Part shown: positions 33,220 through 45,200 of the stretch, piece by piece | Numbering within the stretch: the stretch's first letter is position 1 | Layout: every line of letters starts with the position of its first letter | Source: Fragilariopsis cylindrus CCMP1102 | Taxonomy: Eukaryota; Bacillariophyta; Bacillariophyceae; Bacillariales; Bacillariaceae | DNA length: 64,000 bases | Reading direction: 5' to 3' | Assembly (NCBI GenBank): GCA_900095095.1 | Contig: FMBT01000339.1 | Location: 248,001 to 312,000, forward strand | The notes under the pieces: model-generated | The model's input: only the letters and a program-made list of their open reading frames with translations | Told to the model about the DNA's origin: nothing | The model's database searches: none | Program-made: the position numbers and the translations under genes

Positions 33220-36200
33220 CAGGTAGGATCCTTCACAGGCCTACACCGGTACTAGTTGGTACTGTTGGTGGTACACTATATCCAAGTCGGGCGAAGCCAT
33301 TACATGGTGCAAGGCGCTTCTCTGAAGTCCTGCTCTCTATCAATGTCAATGGACATGATACCATGGCACGATGTCTCCTAGACACTGGATGTACCAAGTC
33401 AATGATACTAAAACAATTTACAGATAAGAAGCGACGAACCAAGTTGTCAAAAGAGAACACTATCAAGTATGAAACATACGGTAGTACATTCATCTCTTCA
33501 ATGACAGCTAGCGTGGGCTTCAAGATGATTGAATTCGAACAACAAAAGAATCAAACCATCGAATACAAGTTCCAAGTGGATGAAACATCTAACCCAAGAA
33601 AACAACAGTATATGATGTGATTATTGGGAATGATCTCCTATGGAATATGGGTATCAATATCTTGTTCAAAGAACAGCAAGTTCAATGGAATGAAGATAAG
33701 ATCCCACTAAAGACTATCGGTGAGTTGCGCAGTCGCGACACCTGTTGCATGCTCTACAGCATGCACACTGATAGCCCTCTTCTACAGGAAGCAGAAGAGA
33801 GACAAAACAAGATGTTGGAATGTAACTACTCCAAGGTCAACATAGATACTATGGTAAATGACCTCGATATTGATGCTACCAACAAGGACAAGCTGAAAAA
33901 GACCCTCCGAAAATTCGAAAAGGGTCTATTTGGTGGAGGTTTGGGAACTCTCAAACATTGTAAGCCTGCACACATCAAGTTGAAACCTGGTGTGGTGCCT
34001 TATAAAGGAAGATACTTCAATCTTCCCAAGGCTTACGAATATATTGCTAAGAAGGAAGTAGAAAGAATGGTTAACATCGGTGTACTACAAGAACTTCCAT
34101 GGCATGATGATAGCCCCTGGGCTTCACCATCCTTTGGAGTATCAAAGAAAACTGGTGATATTCGAATCGTTACAGACTTCCGGGAATTGAATAAATGGGT
34201 TGAAGTAGATCCATTTCCATTACCCAGAATCAATGAAACACTGCAAAAGCTTGAAAAATTCAAGTCTGCAACTGCCCTTGATCTATCTCTTGGTTTCTAT
34301 ACGATCCCACTTGATGAAGAGAGCCAAAAGCTATGTGCAACTATACTACCCTGGGGGAAGTATAGATATTTAAGGATGCCTATGGGCGTTGCCTGTGCAC
34401 CTTCTATGTTTCAGTCCATTATGACAGAAACACTTAGAGGACTAGATGTACTAGTGTATATCGATGATATACTGGTGATTCAAAGAGTAAACGAATCAAC
34501 TGAAGATCATCTACAGAAGGTAGAGCAAGTGCTCCAGCGTCTCCAAGATGCAGGGTTCAAAGCTAATCTACGAAAGAGTTTCTTCATGCAAAAGAGTGTA
34601 GAATACCTTGGCTACCAGCTAACAAGTGAGGGTATCGGTCCACAGCCAAAGAAAATTGAAGCAATGGATCGAATACTACCACCAACTAGTGGAAAGCAAC
34701 TGCGAAGGTTCCTAGGAATGATCAATTTCTATAGAGACCTATTCCGGGGTAGAAGTCATATTCTAGCCCCATTGAATGAATTAGCAGCAGCGTCAACAAA
34801 GAAGAAGAACAGTACCAAACGTCCTATTCCATTTCTTATGTTGGAAAAGCATCTAGCTGCATTCAACAAAGCCAAGGAAATGATCAAAACAGATGTACTG
34901 TTATCATTTCCAGACTTCGACAAGCCCTTTCATCTGTATACAGATGCAAGCGATATCCAACTGGGTGCCACTCTAGTCCAAGATGGCAAGCCACTTGGAT
35001 TCTACACGAGAAAACTCAGTGATCCGCAATTGAACTATACCGTAGGCGAAAAGGAACTCCTTGGTATAGTGGAAGGTTTAAAAGCCTTTGCTGGAGTGAT
35101 CCGGGGTCAGGACTTAACAGTCCACACGGATCATCTCAATCTCCTCTATGCAAAACTGCCTAGTCAGAGGATGATGAGGTGGAGAAATCTTGTGGAAGAA
35201 TACAATCCAAAAGTTGTTCACATTGCAGGCATCGATAATGATGCTGCAGATGCTCTATCAAGATTAGACCTTGATGACAAGGCTGATGACTTGAGAGTGT
35301 GGGAACAGAAACAGAAGCGACTGCAGTATGTAGATGTAAAGATGATGAATCTTTGCACATTTATGTCCGAATCAAACTTCATAGAAGATGGATTTGACTC
35401 GGATAGTAACATACTGATGACAGCATCAAACAATGAATCATCGTATCCATTAGATTTACAATCAATGCAAACAGCACAGCTGGATGATGAAAGTTTAGTT
35501 AATATGATCGACAGCCATATTAAAACTAACAGTACAAATTCAACCTACACATACAAATCTGTGGAAGGAATTGAACTGATACACAAGAATAACAAAATAT
35601 TAGTACCCCAATCGAAACAACAAGTCGTATTAGAGTGGTATCATAATATATTGGTTCATCCTGGTGAAAAACGTATGATTGATACAATCAAGTTAGTATT
35701 CACTTGGAGTGGTCTTAATAAGCAAGTAAAACAGCTTGTAAAGACCTGTCATGAATGCCAGATGTACAAGAAAGCTGGCAAGAAGAAATATTCACTACTA
35801 CCACCCAAAGATGCAGAGTCTATCCGATGGAATAGAGTAAATGTTGATCTATGGGGACCGAAGTCAGTAGTAAATTCAAATGGTTTTACATATGAAATAC
35901 ATGTAATGACTATGGTCGATCCAGTAACTGGCTGGTTTGAACAACAACAGTTATATGGTCCTCCCACAGCATACAGATGCCAACAAATCCTTGACAGTGT
36001 GTGGTTGTCACGATACCCACGACCAAAAGAAATTGGATTTGATAATGGTACAGAGTTCAAAGCGGAATTTGCAGAACTCTGTGATAATATGGGTTTAAAA
36101 CAAAAACCAAGCAATGCTTGGAACCCCCAATCAAATGCTATACTAGAACGTATACACCAAGTGTTAGGTGATGGTTTAGCAACATTTGATTTAGAAAATA

Positions 36201-36649
36201 CACCCATTGAAATGGATAACGAAGATCCATTCGATGAATACCTCTCTTCAGTGGCCTATGCAATTAGATCATCGTATCATCAATCACATGGACACTCACC
36301 AGCACAGCTAGTGTTCGGAAGAGATATGTTTTCACCAGTATCAACTGAAATTGACTGGAATGAAATCAAAAATAATAAACAAACAAAAATAAACAAAAAT
36401 AATATTAGAGAAAACTCAAAAAGAGTACCTCACATCTATCAGAAAGGTGACCTCATCACACTGAAGAAGCCAGGAATCCTTCGAAAGCTAGCAATACCTC
36501 GCGAAGGTCCCTACAAAGTTATAAAACATAATAATAATGGATCAATATTAATTGAAAAATCCCCAACAAACATCAAGAATGTCAATGTTAGGAGGGTTAC
36601 TCCATACTATCGCAAACCTGAAACTCCTACCACCACAACAGTTGAATGA
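33220..36649 (+). pseudogene. pol region of gypsy copy 2 (fossil)
   Basis: Protease-like L-L-D-T-G-C-T-K-S-M; reverse transcriptase with A-L-D-L-S-L-G-F-Y and Y-I-D-D-I-L-V; RNase H with L-Y-T-D-A-S-D and V-H-T-D-H-L-N; integrase zinc domain (H...H then C-H-E-C) and catalytic core with N-V-D-L-W-G-P, F-D-N-G-T-E-F and N-A-I-L-E-R. The C-terminal part has an I-P-R-E-G-P-Y-K-V segment usual in gypsy integrases. Domain order (RNase H before integrase) fixes the family as Ty3/gypsy, not copia. Treated as a fossil. Confidence 0.85.
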
Positions 36650-36679
36650 CAATAGAAGTCTATTTGAAATACTAATATG

Positions 36680-36692
36680 GATCGGAGGAGAA
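36680..36692 (+). promoter_or_regulatory. Polypurine tract of gypsy copy 2
   Basis: GGATCGGAGGAGA-type purine-rich stretch directly before the right LTR, the usual plus-strand primer position. Confidence 0.6.
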
Positions 36693-36881
36693 TGCAGTGC
36701 GCACTTATTCACGGGATTAGTTACTAGTGATTCATCGCTAATAAGCAATCAATCGCTAATAGAACTGCCTCCATTACGAATGGACGCAGCTCTCTAGAAT
36801 AGAACTAATGCTTAATGCTTATAGTATACATTATCTCACAATAGAAAGCCTCTTCCCTATATACTAGTCTAGGGCATGGCA
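36693..36881 (+). repeat. 3' LTR of gypsy copy 2
   Basis: 189 bp, TG...CA, aligned along its length with the left LTR of copy 1 (5277-5469), with modest divergence including small gaps. Confidence 0.85.
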
Positions 36882-37297
36882 ACGCAACAAGAAAAATTCC
36901 TGAAGAAAATCAAAGAATTTAAATGGAAAATTATCCCACCAACATGACAACAGGAATTCATTCAACTGTACCTCCATTAAAATTGATCCATTCAATACAA
37001 ACTTACTGGACAATACATAGATATTGGTACTCTTAATAGGGACAAAGGGTGCGCTTAAATTTGGTCAGTGGGAGCATTCTACAAGCTTGTATAGGGATGG
37101 CAGGTAGATTTTTGTATTGCCACGCAAGGTGCATATAAGAGAGGAGGATTATGAATCAAATAGTAGAGCATGAGCTAACATAATACAGTATTGCCTATTA
37201 GTCAATGCGATAATTTTTACTGCTGTTAATTTATTAACAGAGGACCCGTTAGCAATGGGTATGTTGGATGTGTTTTTAATTGAAAATATTGAATAAT

Positions 37298-37785
37298 GTG
37301 TCTCTTTTTGTAGGACCCAGTTTATTTACCTAGATTCCTTCTCTTAACCACAGCTTCTACTAATTACCTAATGAGAAGAGTGGGCAGCAGTTCAGTACCA
37401 TATTTGTTGTCGTACCAGCTCCATTGAACCTTCATTACTATATTTATTGGTCTGACAGAGTGGCATGTAAAGGACAGAATTTTCCTTTTATACAGATAGG
37501 TGCGCGGTAATCATTCTTCTTCTTCTTTGATTCGATGGGTGTCTCTTTTTGTAATTTAGTTTACATACTTAAAATTCCTTTCCTAAATAATTCCTTTCCT
37601 ATCAATCATAGTAACTTCAAGTCAGAATAAGATGAGAAGAGCGGGTGGCAGTTCAATTCTACACTTAGTGTTGAATCGGCTCTGCTCAACACCTAGTATT
37701 AGTTCAATCAATATGGTGGAGAGGCATTCAACGGACAGAATTTCTGTTTTGTACCAATTGGTGCCCAGTATATCATTTTTTTGTG
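37298..37785. repeat. Degenerate two-unit tandem repeat (~241 bp period)
   Basis: Units begin GTGTCTCTTTTTGTA at 37298 and 37539. Shared blocks in order: AGTTTA, GATGAGAAGAG/AATGAGAAGAG, GGGNGGCAGTTCA, GGACAGAATTT and AGGTGC/TGGTGC. Strongly diverged, so old. Confidence 0.6.
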
Positions 37786-38261
37786 GATTTGATGGCTGAT
37801 TGGTGGAGCTAATAACTCAATGGAGAGCTCGTAAATAACCACCACCACCTACACCTTGCAGAAGCCCTTGAAACACTAGTACAAGGGACTAGTAGATTAG
37901 TGGATCAACTAGCTCATTCTTTCTAGCCTTCTTGTGTAAACAGTCCATGTCACTATCAGTTTGCGGACAGACTCTTGTTGCACTTGGTAGAAAAAAGGTG
38001 CGTGGATCTAATGAGAACCTGTCATATATCATACTGTTGAATGGCAAGCTCAAAGATACCAAAGAGATACACAAAGAGGAATTTCAAGCACATGAAGAGC
38101 AAATGGATTAACCAGCCACTTCTTCTACACACTTCCTCCAAAAGTCAATTCATCACTTGATATCACTAATATAGAACCCACCATTGTTGCTGATATACCT
38201 GTCAACAATAGAGGGAGGGATCTTCAAACTAATTCAACAGTAACAATAACAATAGCAGCAA

Positions 38262-38280
38262 CCCCCCCCCCCCCCCCCCC
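38262..38280. repeat. Run of 19 C
   Basis: Longest mononucleotide C run in the window, within an A+C-rich low-complexity stretch. Confidence 0.9.
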
Positions 38281-39139
38281 ACATACTCAATGCCAATCAT
38301 CACTATATGATGAAGCAACCATTCTATCATCTAGCAACAAGATCAAGAAGATGGATATGGACAAAGAACAAAGAACCCACACAATCAATGTCAATCATCT
38401 TCTTTAATACGATGACGCAACTACAGCATCAAATAGCTGATCAATCATATATCATCCATCAAAAACAGTAGTAAACCAGCAGTAACAGCAACCTTCGATA
38501 GAAACAACTGGCAACCAATACTTCATTAATTATATTTGCTTACTAAACCACCATATGCCAACAAAGCACACCACAGTCTACCAGACAAGTCTCCTAATTT
38601 TTATATTCAAAATGATGTCTCTACTGCTGCACTTTTCATTTGACAGGAAAATAATTATTCATACTGTGTGTACTTTATGTGGAATGGATATGCCTTCAGC
38701 TAAACCATGTAAGAGTTTCCCATTAATGCATGTGGTTTAATACTCAAACACATTTTTGGCACGAAACTTAAAAGTAATAAGTTTAAAAGTCATAGCCATT
38801 ACTTCAGTATTAAAAAATGGATCTACAAAAACACAGTGAACGTTGATTGTTTTAAGTAAGTAGTCATGATTACATTTTATCGTTTCTAATCTAATGGTTA
38901 TATAAAACATCTAAGACGACCGTGACAGTGTTAGCAACAGTGTCAGTAAAGACATTGAATTAAATTTCATCTACAACGAAAAATCACAGCAATTTCTCAA
39001 TACCAACGCTGTTAACAAAGCGATTGGTTTTTCTCACTACAACCTGACGATTTTTTAGAATGTTGGTCCCAAAAGTCACAAGAGCGACAACAAACGAGTA
39101 AAGTTGACGGAATTTAACTATCAGTTTCTTTCACTAATA

Positions 39140-41545
39140 TTATTGATATTCCAAAGGTATCGGTGGTGCAACTGAAGGATATTGCAAATTGTCGGAATGT
39201 GCTTCTTTGTTTTTGTCGCTAGAGTAATTGGTATGGACAGGAAGGAGTTCATCTCCCCATCTTCTATATTTTTTCGGTGGTGAAGGCAACCTTTCGATAA
39301 ATGGGGTATTGTAAAGAGCATGCACATCATCTCTGTTCTTTATAGGCCTTGAGGATACCCCTTGTATTTTCCGCTTCTGACAACGTTTTCTCTTGCCATC
39401 AGAAGAAAATATGGAATTGGTCGGTTCGGACGTGAGCACTACATTTACAGTAGACGAAATATCTGATCTTTTGAATGACGGAAGGCAACGTCGATTAGCG
39501 CCTTCGTTCGTGTGATTTTTACTATCTTCCCACCACCTGATAATTTTATTGCGATGCAAAATTACATCATCCACAAATGTAATTTCATATTCCAAGCGAA
39601 ATTCTTTTGCCCGATCTGTATTGTACAAACGCTCAATTGTTCCACAGATTTCGGTATGACGATCGAGTGCTCGAGTTAGGATACCTAACAATTGATCACC
39701 TCTCGCTCGTGATGATTGATCCAAACCTTCCATTTTTGAGTAACATCGATCGGCTAATTCACAAGTTGCATAAATAGATTCAGCCGCCAAATCGAAAATC
39801 TCATCTTCAAAATCTGACCACTTTTGCAAGTCTTCATCGCTCAAAAATTGCGATGCTTGTTGAAATGATTCGATTGATTTCTTTTCCTGTGATACCAACC
39901 AATATCCCATTCCTCCCCATCGACACGCCAATGACTCTAATTGTTTCGACTTTAAAATGTATGATGCAGCTTCAGAGAAAAGTGAACTTTTCTCCGCAAA
40001 ATTTCGCAACTTTACCATGAGCCCCTTGACAGTTTTGAACTCTTCAACCGCCTGAAAAATCTTTACTTTTGGAGTAGTAATCTTTCGTTCTGACGTGACA
40101 ACCAACGCAATCCCTATATTGACTTCAGCAGAACCTTCAAGATATAGTAAATTTATTTGGATAGGTAAAGAGTTACTATTTCTCTGGTCAGAGTTACTCT
40201 TTCTCTGGTCAGCTAAAATAACTTTACATCTCCGGAAGTTCTGAATCGCTCGTTCAACACAACCGTGACGTGAACCCCACAGATACGCGTTTCCTGCCTC
40301 CATACATGCACGTCTTAGACATTCACGTGCATCCCATACTTCATTAGGATTTACCTCATCTCTCGTAAGAGCTCTATTCAGAATTCTTTCAAAGCACAAA
40401 ACCTGTTCCTCTTCTAAGACTCTGTCCTTGTTTATCCCTTCTCCCTCTAAACTTTCCCGTGCTAGTTCTAATTCATGCGTATTGATACCCATTTGAGTTT
40501 TTATTTTTCCCAACGATTCCTCACATTCTGTATTGGTTAGAGAGGAGTCCACTTTTACCAATAACCCGGATGATTTTCCTGATAAGTCTAAGATACTAGA
40601 TTTCATGATTACACCAGTGTCAGTTATATCATCCTCACTATCGCTATCGACAATGACACGTCGCCGCTTCTGTTGTGAATAAGGTAAACAATCCTTTTCT
40701 TTCTTGAATTCCAATGCAAAAGAGTTCCAATCTTCTGGTCTTTGTTTTTCCGTATGTAGCAAGGGACCTTCGATTTGGAATGATTTTGCTCTTCGTTCCA
40801 AATCAATTTTCTGACCTTGGATTGACAGAGACAATCTCTCCATTTTATCTTGTGTGGCAAATTTAAGATTCTTTGGTTTAAGTCTTTTACAAATATTTTC
40901 TATCATCTTAAGCTTCAACGACTGCAGAGCGTTCTGTAGGTCTTTGGCCTCGATTTCATGTTTGTCTAATTGAATTTCTAACAATTCGGTTACTCCTTGT
41001 CTATCAAGAAAATCCCATGGACTGTTGTGATATCGTTTCAGTTCTTTCACAAGCAAAGCTCGTATCCCGACAATCTCGTTGTTGAATTCGTCAAAACCAA
41101 ACCCTGAGTAGATCCCAGTATCTTTGTAGAGGACGGTGTATCCATCGTCTCTCTCCTGTAATGTCGATAACCTGGAACGGAATTTTGTTTTCCTCGCAAC
41201 TTTCATGTCGTATTCATGCCTGCATTCTCCGCTTGTTATCAATATAAATGAATCCTGACAACGCAAATAACATTGCATTGAGTGTTTCAGAATTTGTACG
41301 GGGAATCTCTCCAGGTCGACTTCCAACCTAGTCCATTCCTTCTCGAACCAACGAAGAAAAGCTCTCAAACTACGACGTTTATTGAACAGCTCAATCAATA
41401 GGTGTTTTGTATGATCCATTAGTCGTTGAACACGATCTCGTGATTTGTCCTTATCGTTTGGGTCGCGACGTTCCAATATTCGATGAACGCCCTTTTCAAA
41501 ATTATTCACTGCCAATGCAATCGCTTCTGTTTCCTCTTCATACAT
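39140..41545 (-). CDS. 801-aa helical protein with nuclear-localisation-like patches, unknown function
   Basis: Single uninterrupted ORF, ATG at 41545, TAA at 39140. Not recognised. The N-terminal ~250 residues are charged and helix-rich (many Leu/Glu/Lys/Arg, F-L-R-W-F-E-K-E-W segment). A basic patch Q-Q-K-R-R-R-V is followed by acidic D-S-D-S-E-D-D (about 290-302). The middle (about 370-660) is again helical with A-C-M-E-A-G-N-A-Y-L-W-G and repeated-helix texture that could be TPR-like. A second basic patch, K-R-K-R-C-Q-K-R-K, lies near 712-722, and the tail is Pro/Ser-rich. No signal peptide or membrane segment. A nuclear protein is a reasonable inference. A 20-nt near-repeat at about 40173-40212 encodes a duplicated D-Q-R-(K/N)-S-N-S. 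Confidence 0.7.
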   Translation of the reverse strand: MYEEETEAIALAVNNFEKGVHRILERRDPNDKDKSRDRVQRLMDHTKHLLIELFNKRRSLRAFLRWFEKEWTRLEVDLERFPVQILKHSMQCYLRCQDSFILITSGECRHEYDMKVARKTKFRSRLSTLQERDDGYTVLYKDTGIYSGFGFDEFNNEIVGIRALLVKELKRYHNSPWDFLDRQGVTELLEIQLDKHEIEAKDLQNALQSLKLKMIENICKRLKPKNLKFATQDKMERLSLSIQGQKIDLERRAKSFQIEGPLLHTEKQRPEDWNSFALEFKKEKDCLPYSQQKRRRVIVDSDSEDDITDTGVIMKSSILDLSGKSSGLLVKVDSSLTNTECEESLGKIKTQMGINTHELELARESLEGEGINKDRVLEEEQVLCFERILNRALTRDEVNPNEVWDARECLRRACMEAGNAYLWGSRHGCVERAIQNFRRCKVILADQRKSNSDQRNSNSLPIQINLLYLEGSAEVNIGIALVVTSERKITTPKVKIFQAVEEFKTVKGLMVKLRNFAEKSSLFSEAASYILKSKQLESLACRWGGMGYWLVSQEKKSIESFQQASQFLSDEDLQKWSDFEDEIFDLAAESIYATCELADRCYSKMEGLDQSSRARGDQLLGILTRALDRHTEICGTIERLYNTDRAKEFRLEYEITFVDDVILHRNKIIRWWEDSKNHTNEGANRRCLPSFKRSDISSTVNVVLTSEPTNSIFSSDGKRKRCQKRKIQGVSSRPIKNRDDVHALYNTPFIERLPSPPKKYRRWGDELLPVHTNYSSDKNKEAHSDNLQYPSVAPPIPLEYQ

Positions 41546-41866
41546 TATAAGTCTCTAGTGCTATTAGCTAGACATTCGTTTCATTCCTTCATTGTTGTTA
41601 TGATCAGTTTTATCATTTCAATGGCAATGCTGTCAGATTAGCTTTTTGTTCTAATAAATTGAAAATAGGACGGACTGTGTGTATGATGAAAAAAAGTATA
41701 ATGTGTATGTATTACTGTAGTGATTCCCGCGGTACTCGTTTTGTAGAGATTTTTTATCGCGCAGTTAAGCGTGCTTTAGCTCCTAGTGAAAAAGCGCTAG
41801 GAATTGCTACTCTACTAATATTAGCAAAAATAATTATAGAACTACGGTAAAGTTAGAGAAAAAGGC

Positions 41867-42042
41867 TTAGGAATATGGTTTAATTCCCAATTCGAAGCAT
41901 ACAACCAAATCCATGATTCGTCCCAATTTCTGGGCAGCATTCCAAATTTGACGGGAATCTATATATTTATTGTGATGATACAAAATATCACGATACGTAG
42001 GTAATTTTCCATTAGAAATTGCTCGATAGAATCTAGTAGCAA
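41867..42042 (-). CDS. Candidate 3'-terminal exon (or small gene remnant)
   Basis: The minus strand reads V-A-T-R-F-Y-R-A-I-S-N-G-K-L-P-T-Y-R-D and on to W-N-A-A-Q-K-L-G-R-I-M-D-L-V, ending G-I-K-P-Y-S-stop at 41867. It is preceded by a T/G-rich tract ending TTTATCAG, a good acceptor. It could be the last exon of the gene at 42227-46378, or a separate remnant. The upstream tract is a CACAA/GAACAA-type tandem on the + strand. No ATG of its own and no recognised family. Confidence 0.35.
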
Positions 42043-42226
42043 CTGATAAACAGTCACAATCACAATAACAATCACAAGAACAACCACACGAACAACAACA
42101 CGAACAATATCAAGTGAAGAATAAATAAGATAAAAAATTAATCTAGATGTACTCGAGGTTTGTTTCTACTTATACAGAACGTAGTAGGCATTAAAATAGT
42201 GTATGATGCATATGCAAATCGATCTT

Positions 42227-45200
42227 TCAACGACGTTCGACACCAATCGTATTCCGTTTATAGTCTTCAATTTCTTCACTTCTGGTGTAATACCTCTTTT
42301 TGAAGGAACTTTTGAAGGTACTCAATTCACTTCCAAGTTTCTGTTGAGACAATTGGATCTCTTTTGACGCTTTCATTGCCTCATCAAGTTGAATTCTTAG
42401 GTCCCGCGCCTTTTGTGAAGGTGTAACAGATATATTTGAATCCGATGTTGTATATTTTGGCTCAATGTCGGTAATGCTAGTAGTAGTAGGCTTTCCGACG
42501 TCATGACTAGACGTATCGTATTTCAACGATCGCGATCGCGATCTCGCCTTTTAGGTTCAGAAAATCTTGAATATGAAGATTTCTCCTCAGAAACAGGCGT
42601 TTGTAATAGCCGGAATTTAGCAAGCGATTGAGCTCGTTGTCTCCGAAGTGTTTCGAGTCTGTTTTGAATCATTATTGGGGCAATGTCATCTCCCGATTTT
42701 TCAATGACGTTGCTTGCTGCATTTCTATTTTCTTGATAGTGGAAGTCGTCCCTGGTATCTGGTGGAGTAATTTGCTTTCTTGTATGATTTTTATTGTCAT
42801 TGTGCAGTTTTCCTCGTGTGTCGCGTGATCGTGGTGTTTCTGTCCGCTCCTGTTCTTCGTGCTCTTTGATATCTTGCCTACCCATTATAGTTTCCAATAG
42901 ACCCTTTGATAGCTCTAGTGTCCTCGATAGCAAATCTTGTTCGTCAAATCTGTAAGTAAGGTGTCATTTGATTGTACTATAGCGGTACTGCGCATATCTT
43001 CCGGACTGGGTTGCGATTTCGGTATCTGCGGACTACCACGACGCGAACGCGAACGGGAACGGGAACGGGAACGGGAACGGTCGCCCAAGCTAAGCGCCGA
43101 GTTACTTGTTCCTTGATCGGATTGATCCAAACGAGGGTTGGAATCTTCGTAGATCTCCTCAAATCCCCAGCTGACATTGCGGATTGGCAAGCTTGGATTT
43201 TTATTTTGAATGTTCCTTCTGATCTATCTTGTGATATCTCTGGATATGGCCTTGATTGGTTTTTCATTTTTGACCTGCTCGATTCTTGACTTGCATTGCC
43301 CAAGTGACAATCGTTCCCTGGAGTATTAAAACCAACCAACTCTCTCTCAGTCTCAAATAATGCACTGTATGCATTTGAATTCTTGTATTCGAAGCAGATG
43401 ATTGATCTAATAATAGATCAGCATCGATCAGATCAGTCACATCATTTATCATGTCATTAACATTACGCTGTGATCGTGTAAAGCCTTCAGCAGTCTCCAT
43501 TTTTCTTCTAGGTCTACTACTCCCCTCATTGAACGAGCTTACGTTTCCACCTGGTGTTTCCTTCGCACTTGCGTTTCTAGAATGTGCGGAGTCTTGAGAT
43601 GATTCGTGAATTGTAATCAAAGCTGCTGCTGGTACTTGATTTTCTTCGCACCCGACTTCTGCTTCAGTGGCGGTGGCGCTACTTGCGATGACGGAGGCAA
43701 TAATTGACCACTACAGTCACGAAAGCAGCCTTCTCAGTTTTTATCACTATTGGATGTGGTGATTTCACCGGGAATAGGTCCTGGCGGAACAAACTCGTCC
43801 ATATATTCATCACTCTCTGAGCTCCGCTCGTTTGCTGTTGATGCAATTGTTGATAACGTGTCCCAATATGCATCATCTTTCTCGAGCAGGAATGTTCCTT
43901 GATCCTTCTCAGCAAGTGGAACGAATTTTACCTGGGGTTTTCCGTAGTCTTTAGAATTCACTTGAGTTAGATCAAAAGTCATTTCTTGTCGCGGCGTCGA
44001 AGGTAGCAGATTAAATTGACCGTCAGAGAAATAAGGAGGGTGTCTGATTCGAAGAAGTTTTTCTCGCCATCCCCTCGTATTCTTGGCGTTGCTTCGTTTG
44101 TTTCGTCCTTTCTAGCTTTTTCAAATCCAGTCCTATTCGAAATATTTTTCCTGGGGCTGTCATCGATTTCCGTAGAGTACCTATCATTTTGGTGCTGATC
44201 TTGGCTATGATCAGTAGTCATATGAAGTTTTGATGCTGCAATGTTCATAAATTTATCAAAGCTGACTTGTTGTTGACTGTGTTGGCTTGTCATATTATTC
44301 ATATGGGGCAAATCATCGGAGGGGACGGGTAATGATCTCAAAACGCCCGGGGCGATGGGCAAATACGATGATAACTTTGCTTCTCTAGCTACTTCAGTGC
44401 TACGGGGACTTGTTATCGGGGACGCAGATACTGTCTTCATAATACCTGGAGCGAACGGTATATGCAAAGGTGACTTTGCATATCTAGCTGTAGTGCTTGC
44501 TGTTGGGCTCACGAATTCGTCAACTTCAAGAATAGGACTCAACGGTGATTCTTCGTCTTTCTTTTCCCCATTCCCCGTTGCAATATGCATCTCGGTCTTT
44601 CGAATAGCATTATCAATTGCAAGGCTGAAGACAGAAGTCAGGGACGATTTTGTATCTTCCTCGTCGTGCGAGGATTGCTCTTCAAAACTTGTTTCAATAC
44701 CATCATCGCTTATTTCTTCTATACGAGCCCTGACACGATTTGAATTTCTGTTATTTTGTTTCTGCAGACCGATATTGTTATGAGCAGAAGCAGGTTCTAT
44801 TATGGGTGTTTTTTGTAGAGAAGGGAAACAGCCAATCGCTGTGTGCCATGGGTCTGCTTCGACCTCCAATGTCCCGGTGGTCGTATCTCCAACCATAGTT
44901 CCAGAATCAGATTGATCAATCAAGGCTTTCGCATCATGGGATGTCACCATCGGAGGTGGAGCAGCCGATCCACCCAAAACATGCTGGTTTGCTCCATCAT
45001 ATTCAGTGGACAATAGTTTATCCAGCTGTTCAAATATTCGAGGAGTTCCAAGAGTTGAGACCGATTCATCGTCGTGTGTTTGTTCGGCATCGTTCATACG
45101 AATTTCAGATACTGGAACCTTTTCAGTGTTTCTGATGGAAGCATCTAAGTCGGATACAGAGTCTTCCCTCGACTTCATCATTACCTCCTTAACAGGAAAA

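Larger units (their letters stand above)
32366..36881 (+). mobile_element. Broken Ty3/gypsy LTR retrotransposon copy (copy 2)
   Basis: Same family as copy 1. It starts TGCAGTGCGCACTTATTC at 32366 and ends GGGCATGGCA at 36881, flanked by the 5-bp duplication ACGCA (32361-32365, 36882-36886). Only a short remnant of the left LTR is present, while the right LTR is complete. Parts in order: gag remainder, protease, reverse transcriptase, RNase H, integrase with zinc-binding HHCC domain and D-D-E core, then right LTR. The copy is broken, with few breaks in pol. The pol region is much fuller than in copy 1. Relatively young by similarity to copy 1. Confidence 0.9.
36887..39139. other. Intergenic, repeat-bearing, no gene supported
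   Basis: Only short ORFs of 60-80 codons without recognised motifs. Contains the two-unit degenerate tandem at 37298-37785 and the C run at 38262-38280. An ACAACAATAG-type low-complexity stretch surrounds 38230-38480. Confidence 0.5.

Noticed and set aside
41659-41850. 63-codon + strand ORF between two minus-strand genes
   Set aside because: Short, no motif, and probably in the promoter region of the 41545 gene.
43040-43082. CRISPR-like or telomere-like array
   Set aside because: A short hexanucleotide run inside coding text, without spacers; it encodes Arg-Ser repeats.
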